64,000 nt of DNA from Diorhabda sublineata (lineage: Eukaryota; Arthropoda; Insecta; Coleoptera; Chrysomelidae): NCBI RefSeq assembly GCF_026230105.1, contig NC_079475.1, positions 17,190,125-17,254,124 on the forward strand. The letters are read 5' to 3'. The translations under genes and the position numbers were made by a program. This document shows, piece after piece, positions 34,885 to 47,200 of the stretch (position 1 is the stretch's first letter; every line of letters starts with the position of its first letter). Under the pieces are notes generated by a model. The model ran no database searches. It was not told the DNA's origin and saw only the letters and a list, made by a program, of their open reading frames with translations.

Positions 34885-35925
34885 GATGATGTGAAGAATT
34901 GCTTATCCACAGCCCTTTGACCCTTTATTAATGAATGGGGTGGTTCTTAAGGGTTGACATGGTATAGACAAGTGAAAATTACTTCAATTAGAGACAAGAA
35001 ACTTCCATACCAAAAAGAATGCAAAATTTGAAACTTGGCAGTCATTGATAACCAATTGAATTTTATTAAAATGCTATGATTTTTTCACAGTAAAAATGAA
35101 ATTGTAATGTTTTAAATCGTTAAAAGAAAGTAAACAAGAAATAAACAACGATAAGAATAGAAAATTATTTTAATAAATGAAATATAGGTAAAAAGTAGTT
35201 GTTAATGAACTTCTGACAACTTAAGCACATGAAAACATACAGTTCATTCAAAAAAATTTGGGCAGGAAAAACAACAAGTAGTCGAATGGAATATTTCCTG
35301 ATAAATCCTATTTGGTGATGGTTGGCGTGTGAAGTTTGAAAAACGTGGATTAGTTTCATAATATACTAATATTAATAGGGAGAATAAGAACAATACGTTG
35401 ATTACCAAAAGAGGTCATTTCATAGCTCACAGCTATATAATACGAAATATAACAACAAATCCTATTTTTTGCTCCCTTTGTAGAAGAAAAATTCATTTAT
35501 TCAGTCTTGACTACATATTGAAAGGATCGTCTCAAATTTGATTCATGAAATATTCGATAGAATTGATTTCCATGCTACACCCAGTAGATAGAATTATGGT
35601 TTATCAATATTCATCTAACATATTTTCACCACATTTTATTCAACTTGCTCTTTTAATTTGTTTGGCTATGTCGATAAGATTTTCTAGTAAAATTTTCACT
35701 TACTTTTTATCAAGATTTTGATTTTAATCAATTTTCATATACTTTCCCGCTTTTTCAACCAATATATGATTCAATAAAAAATTTTGCTATACACTGGATT
35801 GAAGAAAAGTTGATTTAATTTGAATCGTCTACACTTTATAGTATTTCATGTTTATTAGCTTATTTCAATTTTATAAGTAAATCTCATTTTACGTTATTTA
35901 CTAGTAGGTTCTTCAGATAAGTTAA
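34885..35925. other. Spacer, nothing recognised
   Basis: AT-rich; only chance frames. Confidence 0.5.
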
Positions 35926-35932
35926 TATTTTT

Positions 35933-36670
35933 ATATATGTGTAATAACATAACATATATGTAAAGAGGAAACACAAGAGGGTAAACTCGTTAACAGATGC
36001 CTATTGATATTGATCTGTAATTTCTGTAGGCTACAGTGCTCTGGAAAGACGTGTCTTGGTACTTCATTCCACAGGCTTGCACTTCTCCAAAGAAATGAGT
36101 CCCGATAAATTGAAGAACTGGGCATCCGCAGGTGAACTCGATGTTTATGAGCCACGTCTGCCTGTCGAGTGAGTCTTGGAAAAACTGCTCTAGGCAGAAT
36201 TATATTCGACAGCTAGGAAAAGCATCTACCATGGTAGTATCGGTAAAACAGAATGAGGCCGGCAATCTTTCCTCTTTGCTCTGAGCTGTCCAAGTTACAA
36301 ACAATATTCCAAAGATGGATGAATCTGAGTCTTGTACAGGATAAAGAACTATTGTGAGGTATATAGCTTTTTGATCTTAAAGAGAGCTCCAAGTTTTTGT
36401 GAAGTTGCCTTGGTTAAATCAGCCCCGTGTCATATTGCTTCCAACATCAATACCCAACAAATGAATTTGTGGTGGTGGTGATAGTTTATGTCCAGACAGG
36501 ACAAAATCCTGAGATGCACTGCCAGCCTTATTTGAAAGAATAGCAGCTTGGGTCTTTGCTGCATTGAATTTAATCAGTTTACTTCCACCTCATTCCAGAA
36601 TGTTTTTAAGATCGGTATTGATGGTTGTGATCAACAGATTTGTGTGTGCTATCGTCGGCGAAGCTATAAA
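35933..36670 (-). pseudogene. LINE reverse transcriptase C-terminus (CR1/Jockey-like)
   Basis: The minus strand from about 36620 reads FWNEVEV, then FNAAKTQAAILSNKAGSA, SGHKLSPPPQIHLLGIDVGS (36580-36430) and, through shifts, SDSSIFGIVCNLDSSEQR and LILFYR. The last frame (36155-35931) is open: HLRMPSSSIYRDSFLWRSA, SLWNEVPRHVFPEHC, SLQKLQININRHLL. The order FNAxKTQ, LLGIxVxSN and SFxxRSAxLWNxLPxxVFP is that of the fingers/thumb and C-terminal tail of CR1/Jockey-type LINEs. The YADD box and everything upstream are absent. The element is 5' truncated and inactive. Confidence 0.85.
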
Positions 36671-36679
36671 TCGGGTTGG

Positions 36680-38570
36680 AAGTACATTTCTACAAAATAT
36701 ACTTTTCCAACTTTGTTATCACTAGTATCTATTATTTGAATCATTCTTAGAGACCATTCGCACACAGATTATTGCCAAAAATTCAATTTCTCATTTTTAA
36801 CTCCAATTAACTTGGAGTGGGGTTTAAAAAAAATCACATATCCAATTTTTCTCATTTTGAATACAACAAAAATTCAAGAAAATACTTTGAATGTCAAGAA
36901 ATGAATATTTCTTCAACGATTTTTCTTTTATCGTCTCAAATTGGATTGAATCATTGGAATGAATGATGGATATTGATGACCTATATATCACCCCCATCCT
37001 ACTTCAAATATTGACGGAAAATTGAGCTTCATTCAACATCGGTTGTTTTCTTTGATGTATAAACAAAAATTAGCTCACTTTCTTGAAACTCCAAGATAAA
37101 ATATTAGAGAGAAATCATTCATTATCAACTGAATGACTATGTCAGATACATAGTCATTCATGTAAAATACTGTTACAAGCTTGTCCATGACATGGTTCGT
37201 GAAGCCGGTCCTCTCCGGTTATAATGGAACTTTGTTTTTTATAAACAGCGACGAGTAGTTAATGTCATTTTTATATAACTAATTTCTAGGAAGTTTTTTC
37301 ATTTATTTGTTTTTCTTGCTTACTTTCTAGAATCCTCTGATATATTCGAGCTTGTTTGACAGCAAGAGTTACTTTATACTGAAAAGTTATAGAACAAAAA
37401 TCAACCGGTGGATATAAATAAATTAAAAGAGTTAGTTCAGTCAAGTGTATAGTGTTTAAATAAATTAAGTGAGTAAGAGACTGACAGAAAAACATTACAA
37501 TACGTAGGCATTTAGTTAACAAGATGAGTCCAGTTTCGTCTACAGCTGTTCAAATATGAGATTACTTTTTTTGATACATAACTCGATTTATCACTCCATT
37601 TTGTAGGTGGGACCTTGTCAGATGAAAGATTTTCCCTACACTACTCTAAAAATGCCACCCTCCACCGAGCTCACCAGCTGTCACTGATAGTAGAAATCTC
37701 TCCATTCAATTTTAGGATATATTACAATACATTTTTTTTAGAATCCATCATCTAAACCAACCAATCCAATTGATTCTTCAGTTGGAGACTTAAAAATTCA
37801 GAAATTGTGCTCTCTTTTCTTTTGTTTATGAGCACAATATAATCTTTGAATAAAATTAAAGCATAACAGTCAAATCTGGAATGCGATAGATTTCTCTTGA
37901 TGAATGGAACTGCTCCTTTACTCGGTCAACAGGAACGAAAAGAAGTATTTTAGCTTCTATTATGGCATCCTACATTTAGTAACACAAAAACACAAATGTT
38001 GCTTCAATGGATATATTAATAAAATAATAATTGTTCTCAAAGTTTTCGATTTCTGCTTTCATTTCCATTTACTCTTAGATTATGACATTACGTGCTCCAT
38101 TTACCCTACAACGTGTGAATAGAGACTACTAACCGTTCCCTTACGTTATACTAGGGAACAACTCAAGCGAGGACATTAAAGTGAGGTTAAGGTCGACTGA
38201 AATTTTACGACAATTCGCTTTGGCTTTTATCGAAAAACTATAAAAAACATACAAGTTCTAAGCTACATCTGAAGGAGATTCGATGTTAGAAGTACACGAT
38301 GTAAATACAATATTATTCGATTCGATCTCTAAAAATCATCACAATTTTTTTGTTCTTTATCATATTTGTAACAATAAGTATAATCTTTAGGTCTGGAGAA
38401 ACCGAGTCCCGTGCAGTTTCAATAAACACACCTGCTAGAACTTTCAATGTTACTCAAGATATATTTGAGGATTGGTCAATACGTTTTTTTTAGTTGAAAA
38501 ATTGAAAGATATATACCTGGGTGGTCCGACCTTAATTTGAAGATGTCATCACCTATATCAATATATTTAC
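36680..38570. other. Spacer, nothing recognised
   Basis: AT-rich with chance frames. No domain recognised. Confidence 0.5.
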
Positions 38571-38574
38571 AGAT

Positions 38575-39235
38575 GCATTGATTGATCCTCTCACAAATTT
38601 CAGCCATTTTGGACGGAGACTCTGTACCATCATGTACCACCGTAAATTCATGGGTAGCAGAACTAAAATGTGGCTGTATACGTTTAACTGATGATGAATC
38701 TTCGGGATTACCAAAAATTGACACAACCAGTGCGATATCATTGGAAAAATTCATCGAATGGTTCTGGACTATTGTCAAATTGAGGTTAGAGAGATATATG
38801 AGGCTATTGGTATATCCAAAGAGAGCATTTACCACATACTGATTGAAGAATTAAGCAGGCGTAAATTATATTCACAAGTGGACAATACCCAGGGCTCATT
38901 GGCGTAAAACAATCGGATTTATTACGTCAAATAATAACACTAGAAAAAACCTGGATCCACAGCTACACTTTTGAAATGAAAAAACTGTTAAACAATGGAT
39001 TGCAAATTTATGACTACCGTTTTTTTGAATGGTCTATATTCAAAAAGTTTGAACGATAACAGGAGACTGTTACGCATTCTTGTATAATAAGGTGGAGGAA
39101 GAAATTGCAAAAAGCGACCGCAAGTGATGGTGATGGCCATGGATAAGATACCACCCACGTATAATAAATATCAACTTCGAACAAATTATATTACATGATA
39201 ACAAAATTCACTCATTTTCATTTTATTCATAATAT
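38575..39235 (+). pseudogene. Mariner transposase relic (lineage D)
   Basis: The frame at 38582 gives ISAILDGDSVPSCTTVNSWV, AELKCGC, LTDDESSGLPKIDTTSA, a mariner N-terminal HTH. After a frameshift come VREIYEAIGISKESIYHILI and EELSRRKLY (38790-38860, second HTH). TWIHSYTFEMKK (38950-38985) is the position of the first Asp, but it is preceded by E-K rather than D-E. LHDNKIHS near 39190-39215 corresponds to the second Asp box (HDNAPAH). The third Asp box is missing. Overlapping minus-strand frames are shadows. Confidence 0.75.
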
Positions 39236-39239
39236 ATTC

Positions 39240-41290
39240 CTAATACATAAGAATTGAAAAAATCGAGAAAGCTACAGAAGATAATATCTTGGAACCTCCA
39301 TAGATATATTGTTACTTTATATTGTAACTGAATATATGATTATTAGACGTTGTAGTGATAGAATTTCAAGGAAAAATGGCAATTAGTGAAACGATTTATG
39401 GATAAATTTGGTCAATCATCATAAAACTGTGGAATAGTAGGAATTATTATTCTGGATGGAAAGTTCCTAGACACATCAAGACTCAGTCTTCGAAATGTGA
39501 TGGAATTCAGTCTCCTCAAAACCCTATAAAACAAACATATCACTCTTGTAACGGTAAAAACTTCGAAACGAATATTAAAACGCAATAGAGACTCTAATAA
39601 TTCCCTATAGTCCAAAGAAAGTCAAAAATCAGATTGAAATGGATTATAAACCATAAAAATTGAGACTTCGAACTGTAGAGGCACATTTTAGAGTGCGTTA
39701 AGGTGAAAGAGTAGAGATCTCCAATAGAGAAATGAGAACTTACCACCAGAGTGCTTCAAATAATGGAGGTCAATATTAGACAAAGATGTCCGGTGGTAAA
39801 ATCTACACAGGAAATCCTCTGTCAACTACATCAACTTCAAACGTCTGCTGACCTCACAATACCGTCAAAGACTAACAACCGTTTCCTGTTTTTACGTATT
39901 AGGTAGGTACATGATTTCAATGATAGCTTGGCCACTCTTTGATTTTGGGGTTCAGACATTAATGCAACTTGTTTGGTAATTTCGTTGCTACCGTAAGCAG
40001 ACCACAATGACAACGGCAACCTATCGACGAGCACACATAGATCCTATACTGTTTATGGTTAACTGCTATAGGATTGAGTGTATTTAGCCCTGCTTTGAAG
40101 TTTGTAAAGACAGCAAATCAACAATATTATCTCCCTTATATTTGAATTTCGTTCACACAGTAGAGCAACGTCCTCATTTATGTCTGAATAGGACAGTTAC
40201 AGTCGATGCGTCCGTGAATAACCAATACTATGCGATGCGATACCAAAGAATATAGATACTAAAAATCTCAATTTTCATATTTTTATCTAAATCATACCCT
40301 TGGGATGAGTTTCATAGAGTCCTGAATATAGCACTAAATTTATATTACCATTTATTGTAATCATACTTGTTATAGACTGGGTTTCAGCTAACGATACATA
40401 ATTATATGTCAAACATTCCTTGAAATACTTCCAAGATGCCCCTAGGAAGCATATTCTACTAACTCCTCATGCATAAACAGTGAAGTGGCTTCTGTATTAT
40501 ACTAAATGAAAAGTTAAGACAGATAATAGTGAACCTTGTTCGAATGTTTCAAATTATCACATGGATACATAATAATTCTTTGTGAATTTGTGTACACTGT
40601 ATTCAGATAGTCAATTATTTTGCAGTAGGTTCGCTAAGCAGAAGTGAAAAAGAAAAAAAAATGTATTCTATTCTAACTGCATAAAAATCTATTTTTTCTA
40701 TAGCAAATTAGCTTTTATGTGGCAGAGACGACAAAAAGTTATTGAGGATAGCTGCTTAGAATCCATATTTGGATTCCTTCCTCGAAATCATCGGTCATGC
40801 ATATTTTTTAATTTCATTTCACTAATCGAAGACAGGTACTGCCAATCACATTATAAATTTGTTAGAATGAACTGTCAAAAACTATTAGACTCTTGGACTA
40901 GTTGTCTAAATGAAATGTTAACATTAGGGGAGAAGTTTATGTGATTTAGTATCATGGAAGAAATAGTATTTCTTCTTCCCACAACTGTCGATATTGAAGC
41001 GAATGAACATGTATTTTGTTGTTAATGTAATGATAGCAGTTGTAGTTGCTCCACCTTCATATTCTTCTCCATACAACAGTTCAATCACCGTGTGTTGTGT
41101 TTGACTTGATCCATTTTAGGTTGGAATTTTTGGAACTCTTGTTGATATTCAAAATAACAATGCTTAACCACCACTACACTGTCATAGGTTTAAGAAATCT
41201 CTATATGAAGCCATCCTTTACCAAAATCAAAATGAAAAATAAGAAAAATTTGCACTAGTCCTTTCAATCCTATATATCCAGCTATACATT
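39240..41290. other. Spacer, nothing recognised
   Basis: A slightly more GC-rich patch (39640-40080) carries a 65-codon minus-strand frame of unknown relationship. No element boundary seen. Confidence 0.45.
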
Positions 41291-41297
41291 AGAACAA

Positions 41298-41516
41298 TTG
41301 TTGGACAATCCTAAGGATAAAATACTGAATTTGGAAGAGAGTGGTATATATGAAATTAGGTGTAATAATTTAGACGGTAAGTGTGTTGGGCAGACGAAGA
41401 GAGATGGAGAGAAATGCTTTATTGTCAAAAAATGGTTCACAGCAAAAATTAAACCAATATGTAGCATGCCCGGAATTAGAATAGTTATTTACAGAGTAGA
41501 AGGCACTTTCCAGTAA
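41298..41516 (+). pseudogene. Penelope-like element GIY-YIG endonuclease fragment
   Basis: The open frame starts near KDKILNLEESGIYEIRCNNL and continues GKCVGQTKRDGEKCF. This matches the GIY...YVGQTKR core of the GIY-YIG endonuclease domain that ends the polyprotein of Penelope-like retroelements, with YVGQ changed to CVGQ. The GIY Tyr and the Arg of TKR are present, but the downstream catalytic Glu region is altered or absent. No reverse transcriptase was found upstream, so this is a fragment. An antisense LINE follows directly at 41530. Confidence 0.7.
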
Positions 41517-41529
41517 ATTTGCCCAAAAA

Positions 41530-42060
41530 TTATTGCGGAATGCGGGAAAAGATGATTTCGATTTGATTCCAATTGGAAAATGATTGTGAATTTGTTCCTA
41601 AGTGGAAATCCGTGCAACAGCCTTTCTGAAATTGGAGAAGCGTGCTCACGAATTAGGCAAACAGATTCAAATATGAATAATGAAGTCCCTGCAGTGAGCC
41701 CTGCTGTTTAGTCCAAGTAAATATCTAACAGCTCTCTTTTGTAGTTTGAAGATTCGCTCAAATTGATTCTCACCACACATACCCCAGAAGGGAAGGGCAT
41801 AACGTAGATGCGACTCAATAAGGGCATTATAGACTGTTAAGGAGGTGGATGTGTTCTTTGATAATTGATCTCAGCGCAAAGCAGAAGGAACTTAATTTTT
41901 TAGATAATGCGGCAATATGTAGCTGCCATTTCAAAGAATTGTCCACAACATTTTTACATAATCAACGACGTCAATGGTTGTGTTAATTGATAACGAAGGC
42001 TGCAATGTTCGGTTTGAAAAGCACATAAGCTGAAATTTGGACAAGCCGAAAAATCGAGTA
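41530..42060 (-). pseudogene. LINE reverse transcriptase C-terminal relic (Jockey-like)
   Basis: Minus strand from 42060, through shifts: VDNSLKWQLHIAALSKKLSS, FCFALRSIIKEH, VYNALIESHLRYALPFWGMC, IFKLQKRAVRYLLGLNSRAH. These are the motifs of a LINE RT thumb (LGxxxDxxLxWxxHI, ALxxSHLxYxxxxWG, QKRAxRxIxG). No catalytic YADD box remains. It lies between the Penelope-like GIY-YIG piece and the hammerhead-like motif, which suggests insertion of a truncated LINE into a Penelope-like element. Confidence 0.8.
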
Positions 42061-42350
42061 TTGTTGATTACGCTGCCAGTCATGTTCAAGGAATAAATAT
42101 AAATTATATTAATATGTAAAATTGTTGAAAGTGTATCTAATAATAATTTGTTGAATACATTTGAAAGCAACGAGATAATTTAATATAAGAACAGTTTAAA
42201 TAAGGACGAAGGGCCTATTTCTTAAAGTTTAGTAGTAGAGGAAGAAATGTACCCTCAGTAATTATTTTTCGCGGGAGGAGAGTAATTGGTGGAAACATTT
42301 AGTATAAAATGGGTAGATCAGGTTAATAGGTTTTAGTTTACCTTCAATCT

Positions 42351-42385
42351 CTAGAGACGATACCTTGGTTATCGAAACGCGCGTC
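42351..42385 (+). ncRNA. Hammerhead-like motif, copy 2
   Basis: The order is CTAGAGA, stem cgatacc-ttg-gttatcg (six of seven pairs), GAAAC, GCGC, then GTC followed by AGACAGTG. A hammerhead ribozyme has CUGANGA, stem II, GAAA, a short stem III and cleavage after GUC. The GAAA and GUC boxes are intact here, but CUGANGA is degenerate and stem II needs a bulge. It lies about 830 bases downstream of a Penelope-like GIY-YIG fragment, and this element class is known to carry minimal hammerheads. A related copy is at 5932-5967. Confidence 0.4.
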
Positions 42386-42444
42386 AGACAGTGTAATTGT
42401 TCATGGGTATGTGGTGGAAGTGTAAGCAGTGTGTTTAGTTTGAT

Positions 42445-45400
42445 TCATTTTGATAATAAGATGTTATTCTCTGGAATTCTGGCTTCTACTATAGTCATGA
42501 CTCAATAGGCTCCGAGTTGTGAGTGGGCAGTATTTATTTAATTAGAGTGTGAGTCATCATATGCCACATAACTATTGACGTCACATTATTATTGTTCTGT
42601 ACCTGTATATAGATGAATTTTAAAAAATCTCGGTACATGTATGGATTTATTCACGTATTCTATTGAAATTGATGCACAAAATTCAATTTATAATCAATCA
42701 TCATCACTTATAGTTTGAAGTGAAAATGTTTTTCACGCGTTTCTAGCGTTTCAAAATAATTTGTGTGAATGAAATGTTATTAAACAATAAAATATTCGGA
42801 ATTGACGACTAAAAGATAAACGTTGATTGTAGTGAATTCATATCGAATGGAAAATCAATTTCTCATTTGCGCTCTGGTATAAAATTTAATGAAACTGTAT
42901 TTAACGTGTATGTATTTACAATCACGCCAGTGGATATACGAGCGCACTATTGTTTTTAATTGTAAAGGTATAGTATGTTCAACGTACCTTTGTTGTTCAT
43001 TCGACAATCAGCATTGTATATGAAAGTATTAATTGGTTTTGCAATGCAGTGATATTATATTATGTGAGGTTATTCGTTAAGTTTAATGGGTTATTGATTA
43101 TTAAGTGATTGTACCTTTTCGGAGATACTGAGTAAACACACACATCAAGCACACCAGCTATTTATTATTTTATACTATTCAATTTCATCACTCTAAGCCT
43201 CAAAAAACACGCACATATGACTCATGTGATCAATAATAGTCAATATTGCAAAATTTATCGTATGATACACGCCGGAAAAATTAGGCAAACGGACCAAATC
43301 CCAAAGAAATTTTCATCTCAATTTCTCTTGAACATATTTTAGATTCTAGTGATGTTTCTTGTTATGTTACAGTGGTGAATAAGAAAACTCGCAACTCTCA
43401 ATAAGAAGAAGAAATGTTCAAAAAAGATGAGACGGCATCTGAGTATTCTTAAACATTATCGTCGCTTGAAGATTCACTCCATAGTGTATTTTGAATGAAA
43501 TCTTACTTCTTACCCTTGTTGTTTACTCCTGTAGATATAACAAAATACAGAAGAATCGAGGAAGTAACCTAAACCTGATGAATAAAGCTAGAAGTCAAAA
43601 CAGGAATTACTATAATTGATAAAGGACGCAAAAGAAAATGTACAACAAATTTTTTTGAGAGTTTATCCCTAATTTTACCGGTGTGTTCGTCAATTACATC
43701 TTCATCAATTGTGTGATTTTGTGGTTTCAATTTTTTTTTTCTATCATTCACTGTTGTACAATTTATCTATGGCTATAAGGACAATTTTCTCAGTTTGGTA
43801 CTCAGTTAGGTACAATATTTCTGTTCTCTTTAGTCTAGAATCCTATACGACAATTTTATTTTTATCTGCTGTTATTGATCTGTTTGTATAAGAATCAACA
43901 TTCTTTTTTCTTCTCATGTCCTTTCATAAGAAGTTTTGAAGCTTCAAATGAAGTTTTTTCTCATAAGCCGGACAAGACTACAGAAGAGATAGCTGAATAT
44001 ATGTTCACAAAGTTTCCACTACAATTTGTAGCAGTGTCAGATATTGTTAGGAGCTTTTGTATAATAAATTATGTAAAAAATTGTCACACTCATTTTTAGA
44101 ATTTCAGCTACGAACTTTTGAAAACGTTTGTTTCTTAACTACATGTGTCAAATTCATTTACGATATTCACTTCATTATGATTCGAAGAAACGAAGCTAGA
44201 AATTTTCCAGAAACCATTATGCATCCAGTATATTTCAGTTTATATACAAGGACTATTCGGAGATTCAACAACGTTTCTGTTCAATCTAACTAGGCGCGTG
44301 CTGATCATGTATATTTTGGTGTTTGTCAGCGTAAAACTATCCGAAAAAATCGAAAAAACTTTTGGAAATTCATCGACAAATGTACAAAAAGTCCAAGATG
44401 GATGAGAGTGAGGAAGTGCATTCACGAACTTTGTTCATTGAAATTTTCGATCAAAACTGCCACAAATTTTTAGTCGAAAATTACTGAAATTGCTTCAAAA
44501 ACACATTGAAGTTGAGCGAATGACATCTTCTTTTATATTTCTAGTGACGAAACGAAGATGAACTAATTCAATAGCGGGGGTACACAAATATTTCCATCAC
44601 AAAACGAAAAAATGTTTGTTGCCAAGAAAGACTATGGCGAATAACTTTTTCTTTACTCACCTATAATCTTGATATCGCTAGCAATTCGGAATTTTAATGA
44701 CGTTGACGTTGGATAGGTTGATATCGTGAATGTTATAATTGAATTCAAAATTTGATGTTGATTTTCATTTGTATTTTGCTTTACCTCACTTTCTGAATAA
44801 CCTTCGTATTACTATAGAAATCAATAGCTAATTCTGACGACAATATATTTATGTTATATGAATCTACTAATGTCCTTTTCATATTTTTATTTACGTGATG
44901 GCCATTTTACTGCATTCCTAATAGTGAATGCTATGGTTATATTAGTCATATATATGAACCATTAATCATGTAACTTTGAATTAAAAGCTATAAAATTTAT
45001 GACACAATGCGAATTGAATTTTTGTCTTTTCACGATAAATTGACAAAAAATTCATAATAACTACTGGGTGATTTAGGATATTAGTAAACATTACTAAGCA
45101 TATTCGCGTGTTTGGATCCTTTTGATTATTTAGAAAAAAATAGCAGCTCATACATCGATTGGTGATATCAAATTTCATATTATTTGAAGGAAAATCCACG
45201 TATGTGTTTGGGGACCAAAAATCTGTACGAACTCTTTGTTTTAATTCAATTATTTACACTTTACTCTATGAAACAATGGTTACGGCTCTTTTTTCCAATT
45301 TTTTTTCTAAGTGCTGCATTGAATTATCAATACTCTTAGACTTGTCAATAAACGGAATATCCAACTCTGCAAAAGGTTTGACAACGTCCTTCACATAATC

Positions 45401-45680
45401 AGCAGTTGCCATATCGGGTCAAAACATGTTTTTCTCTATGAACTGCTTCAATCTAGATCTAACTCATTTTTTTTTTTCATATATTCTAGTGTTCATAAAA
45501 TTTGAAAATAGACACATTTTTTTGCTATAGATAACACTAAAAATAAATAAGTTAACTAACGTGAAAATTTTTAAATCCTAAGGTTCTACTCATTAATATA
45601 CCTTAGTGTCTAGTAATTTTAGCAACACTACCATTTACATGTTACTCCATATTAGCCCAATACTCTGCTTTCAACTAACA
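42445..45680. other. Long spacer with at most a weak Tc1-like hint
   Basis: AT-rich, mostly featureless. A short plus-strand piece at 44535-44610 (SDETKMN...GGTQ...NEK) faintly resembles the SDETKINxFGSDG block of Tc1 transposases but is too short to call. A minus-strand stretch 45415-45000 has longer open runs (ADYVKDVVKPFAELDIPFI) of unknown relationship. Confidence 0.35.
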
Positions 45681-45689
45681 CCGTCATTT

Positions 45690-45990
45690 AAACTAACTCA
45701 AACGTTTGATATTATTAAGCCTTCTCACTAAATTGGCATTGTCGAGGAATTGGATAACCTCAACGTTTCCATGCTGTAAGTATCCGTTGTTCATGATTAC
45801 TGGTAAATTTGTTTATAATCTGGTTAACATTTTTTACCTTAAGATCACTGTTACCAAGGTGCATTAACGATATTCCTCAATGCTTTATTTTGGAAAAGTT
45901 GTATTACTTGAATATCACTTTTACTTACACAGCCCCAAAATTATACGCCCTATGTTTATATAGAAGTAGTTTGTTGTGTGTGGACAATTT
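45690..45990 (-). pseudogene. LINE reverse transcriptase C-terminus (Jockey-like)
   Basis: The minus strand reads WGCVSKSDIQVIQLFQNKAL, RNIVNAPW (45945-45860). After shifts come RDLKVKNVNQII, SNHEQR and LQHGNVEVIQFLDNANLVRR, LNNIK (to about 45700). The SxIxxIQxxQNKxLRxIVNAPWY and NxxLVRRLxRxKP blocks define the tail of arthropod Jockey-type RTs. Only about 100 codons remain, with at least two frameshifts. Confidence 0.78.
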
Positions 45991-45999
45991 GGAGTTCCT

Positions 46000-47190
46000 T
46001 CCTAGAAGCCAGTACATCGATAATGACAAATATATGTTGAATAACGACCACGAAAAGATTTCGCCAACCATACCAACACATTCAAGTTGAACTTTTCATA
46101 ACTTTTAAAATATACTTTTGAATTCGCTTGTTACCCTTTCTGACAATGATAAATCTTTTCGTTCCACTTCCATCAACAGTAGAATATGACTCGTCGAAAA
46201 TTATTTTCATTTTCAAACCCTAGCTAGCTAGTGAGCAAAAGTTCTGATTTTTGTTTCATTTGTTGCTTCTCAGATCATTTGGATACCGATTTTCTTGATT
46301 TTAAAACTACATTCTGTTCCATTAGACTACTGCTTATATATTTCTAATCGATTTTGAATTTTCTATCCCATTGTCGGAAACTCCCAATTTTCCGTGAGTC
46401 GTTTTAACCAAAGCTTATATATTTTATTGGCTTCTTCGCCTGATCTTGATGATATTTTATTGTCTCAACAGATATCGTAAATTTTTTATATAAAAATAAA
46501 CGCTTTGCGACTATGTGTTTTATGGTCAATTTTTCAAGTTGACATATTTAGGTTAAGGTTTAGCATAGAATGATTATTAACGGGTCAGTCGCGTATGTCC
46601 TAGACGGAGATGCGTTAGAAGAACTATCTTAATTTGGTTATCTGGCTACTCTCATTCTTAAAAATTGATTAACCGTAAACGATTTCTTGAGATCTTGATT
46701 TCATTCATAAAACTTGCCAATCATTTGACATCGTTCGTTTACTCTTAGATTTTTCATACTAGAAACTAAACTTCTCACATTTGGAACCTTTGAAAACTGC
46801 CAAATTACGAGAAAGTCAACGTCTGCTTGCTAAGTTGTCCAAAATTGTATGGTTTGTCCCCACACCCTTATATTGAGTAAACATCAACATCAAATATAAG
46901 CCACACATGCGAAAAGAACAATGTTCACTTTCGGTGATGTTATTATTTCTAAGGTCCTGTATAACATTTAAAAAAGAATAAATCTGCTTATGATAGATAT
47001 TTTGTACATAAAAGTCAGTGGCGTATTTAAATGTTTTTAGAGCACTGTTTAACGTAGAATTTTTGCAAATATCTCAACCTAATCTTCAATAAATTTCTTC
47101 AATTTCTTCTTCACATTTTGAATCATTATAACTAAGGTTTCGTGTTTTATAAGTATTCTATAATGTCGTACGAAAATAACAGGACAGACT
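46000..47190. other. Spacer upstream of piggyBac relic
   Basis: No clear piggyBac terminus could be recognised here. Otherwise AT-rich and featureless. Confidence 0.4.
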
Positions 47191-47200
47191 GAACAAATTA

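Noticed and set aside
38476..38835. 119-codon minus-strand frame
   Set aside because: Opposite-strand shadow of the mariner relic at 38.6 kb.
44525..44660. Tc1-like SDETKMN motif
   Set aside because: Only one short block resembles Tc1 transposase, and no flanking motifs or ends support it.
45000..45415. Minus-strand coding region with long open runs
   Set aside because: No family resemblance, and stops and shifts are present; left as unassigned.
46110..46200. Minus-strand IIFDESYSTVDGSGTKR as a Tc1-type first Asp block
   Set aside because: A single short match without neighbouring conserved blocks; could be chance.
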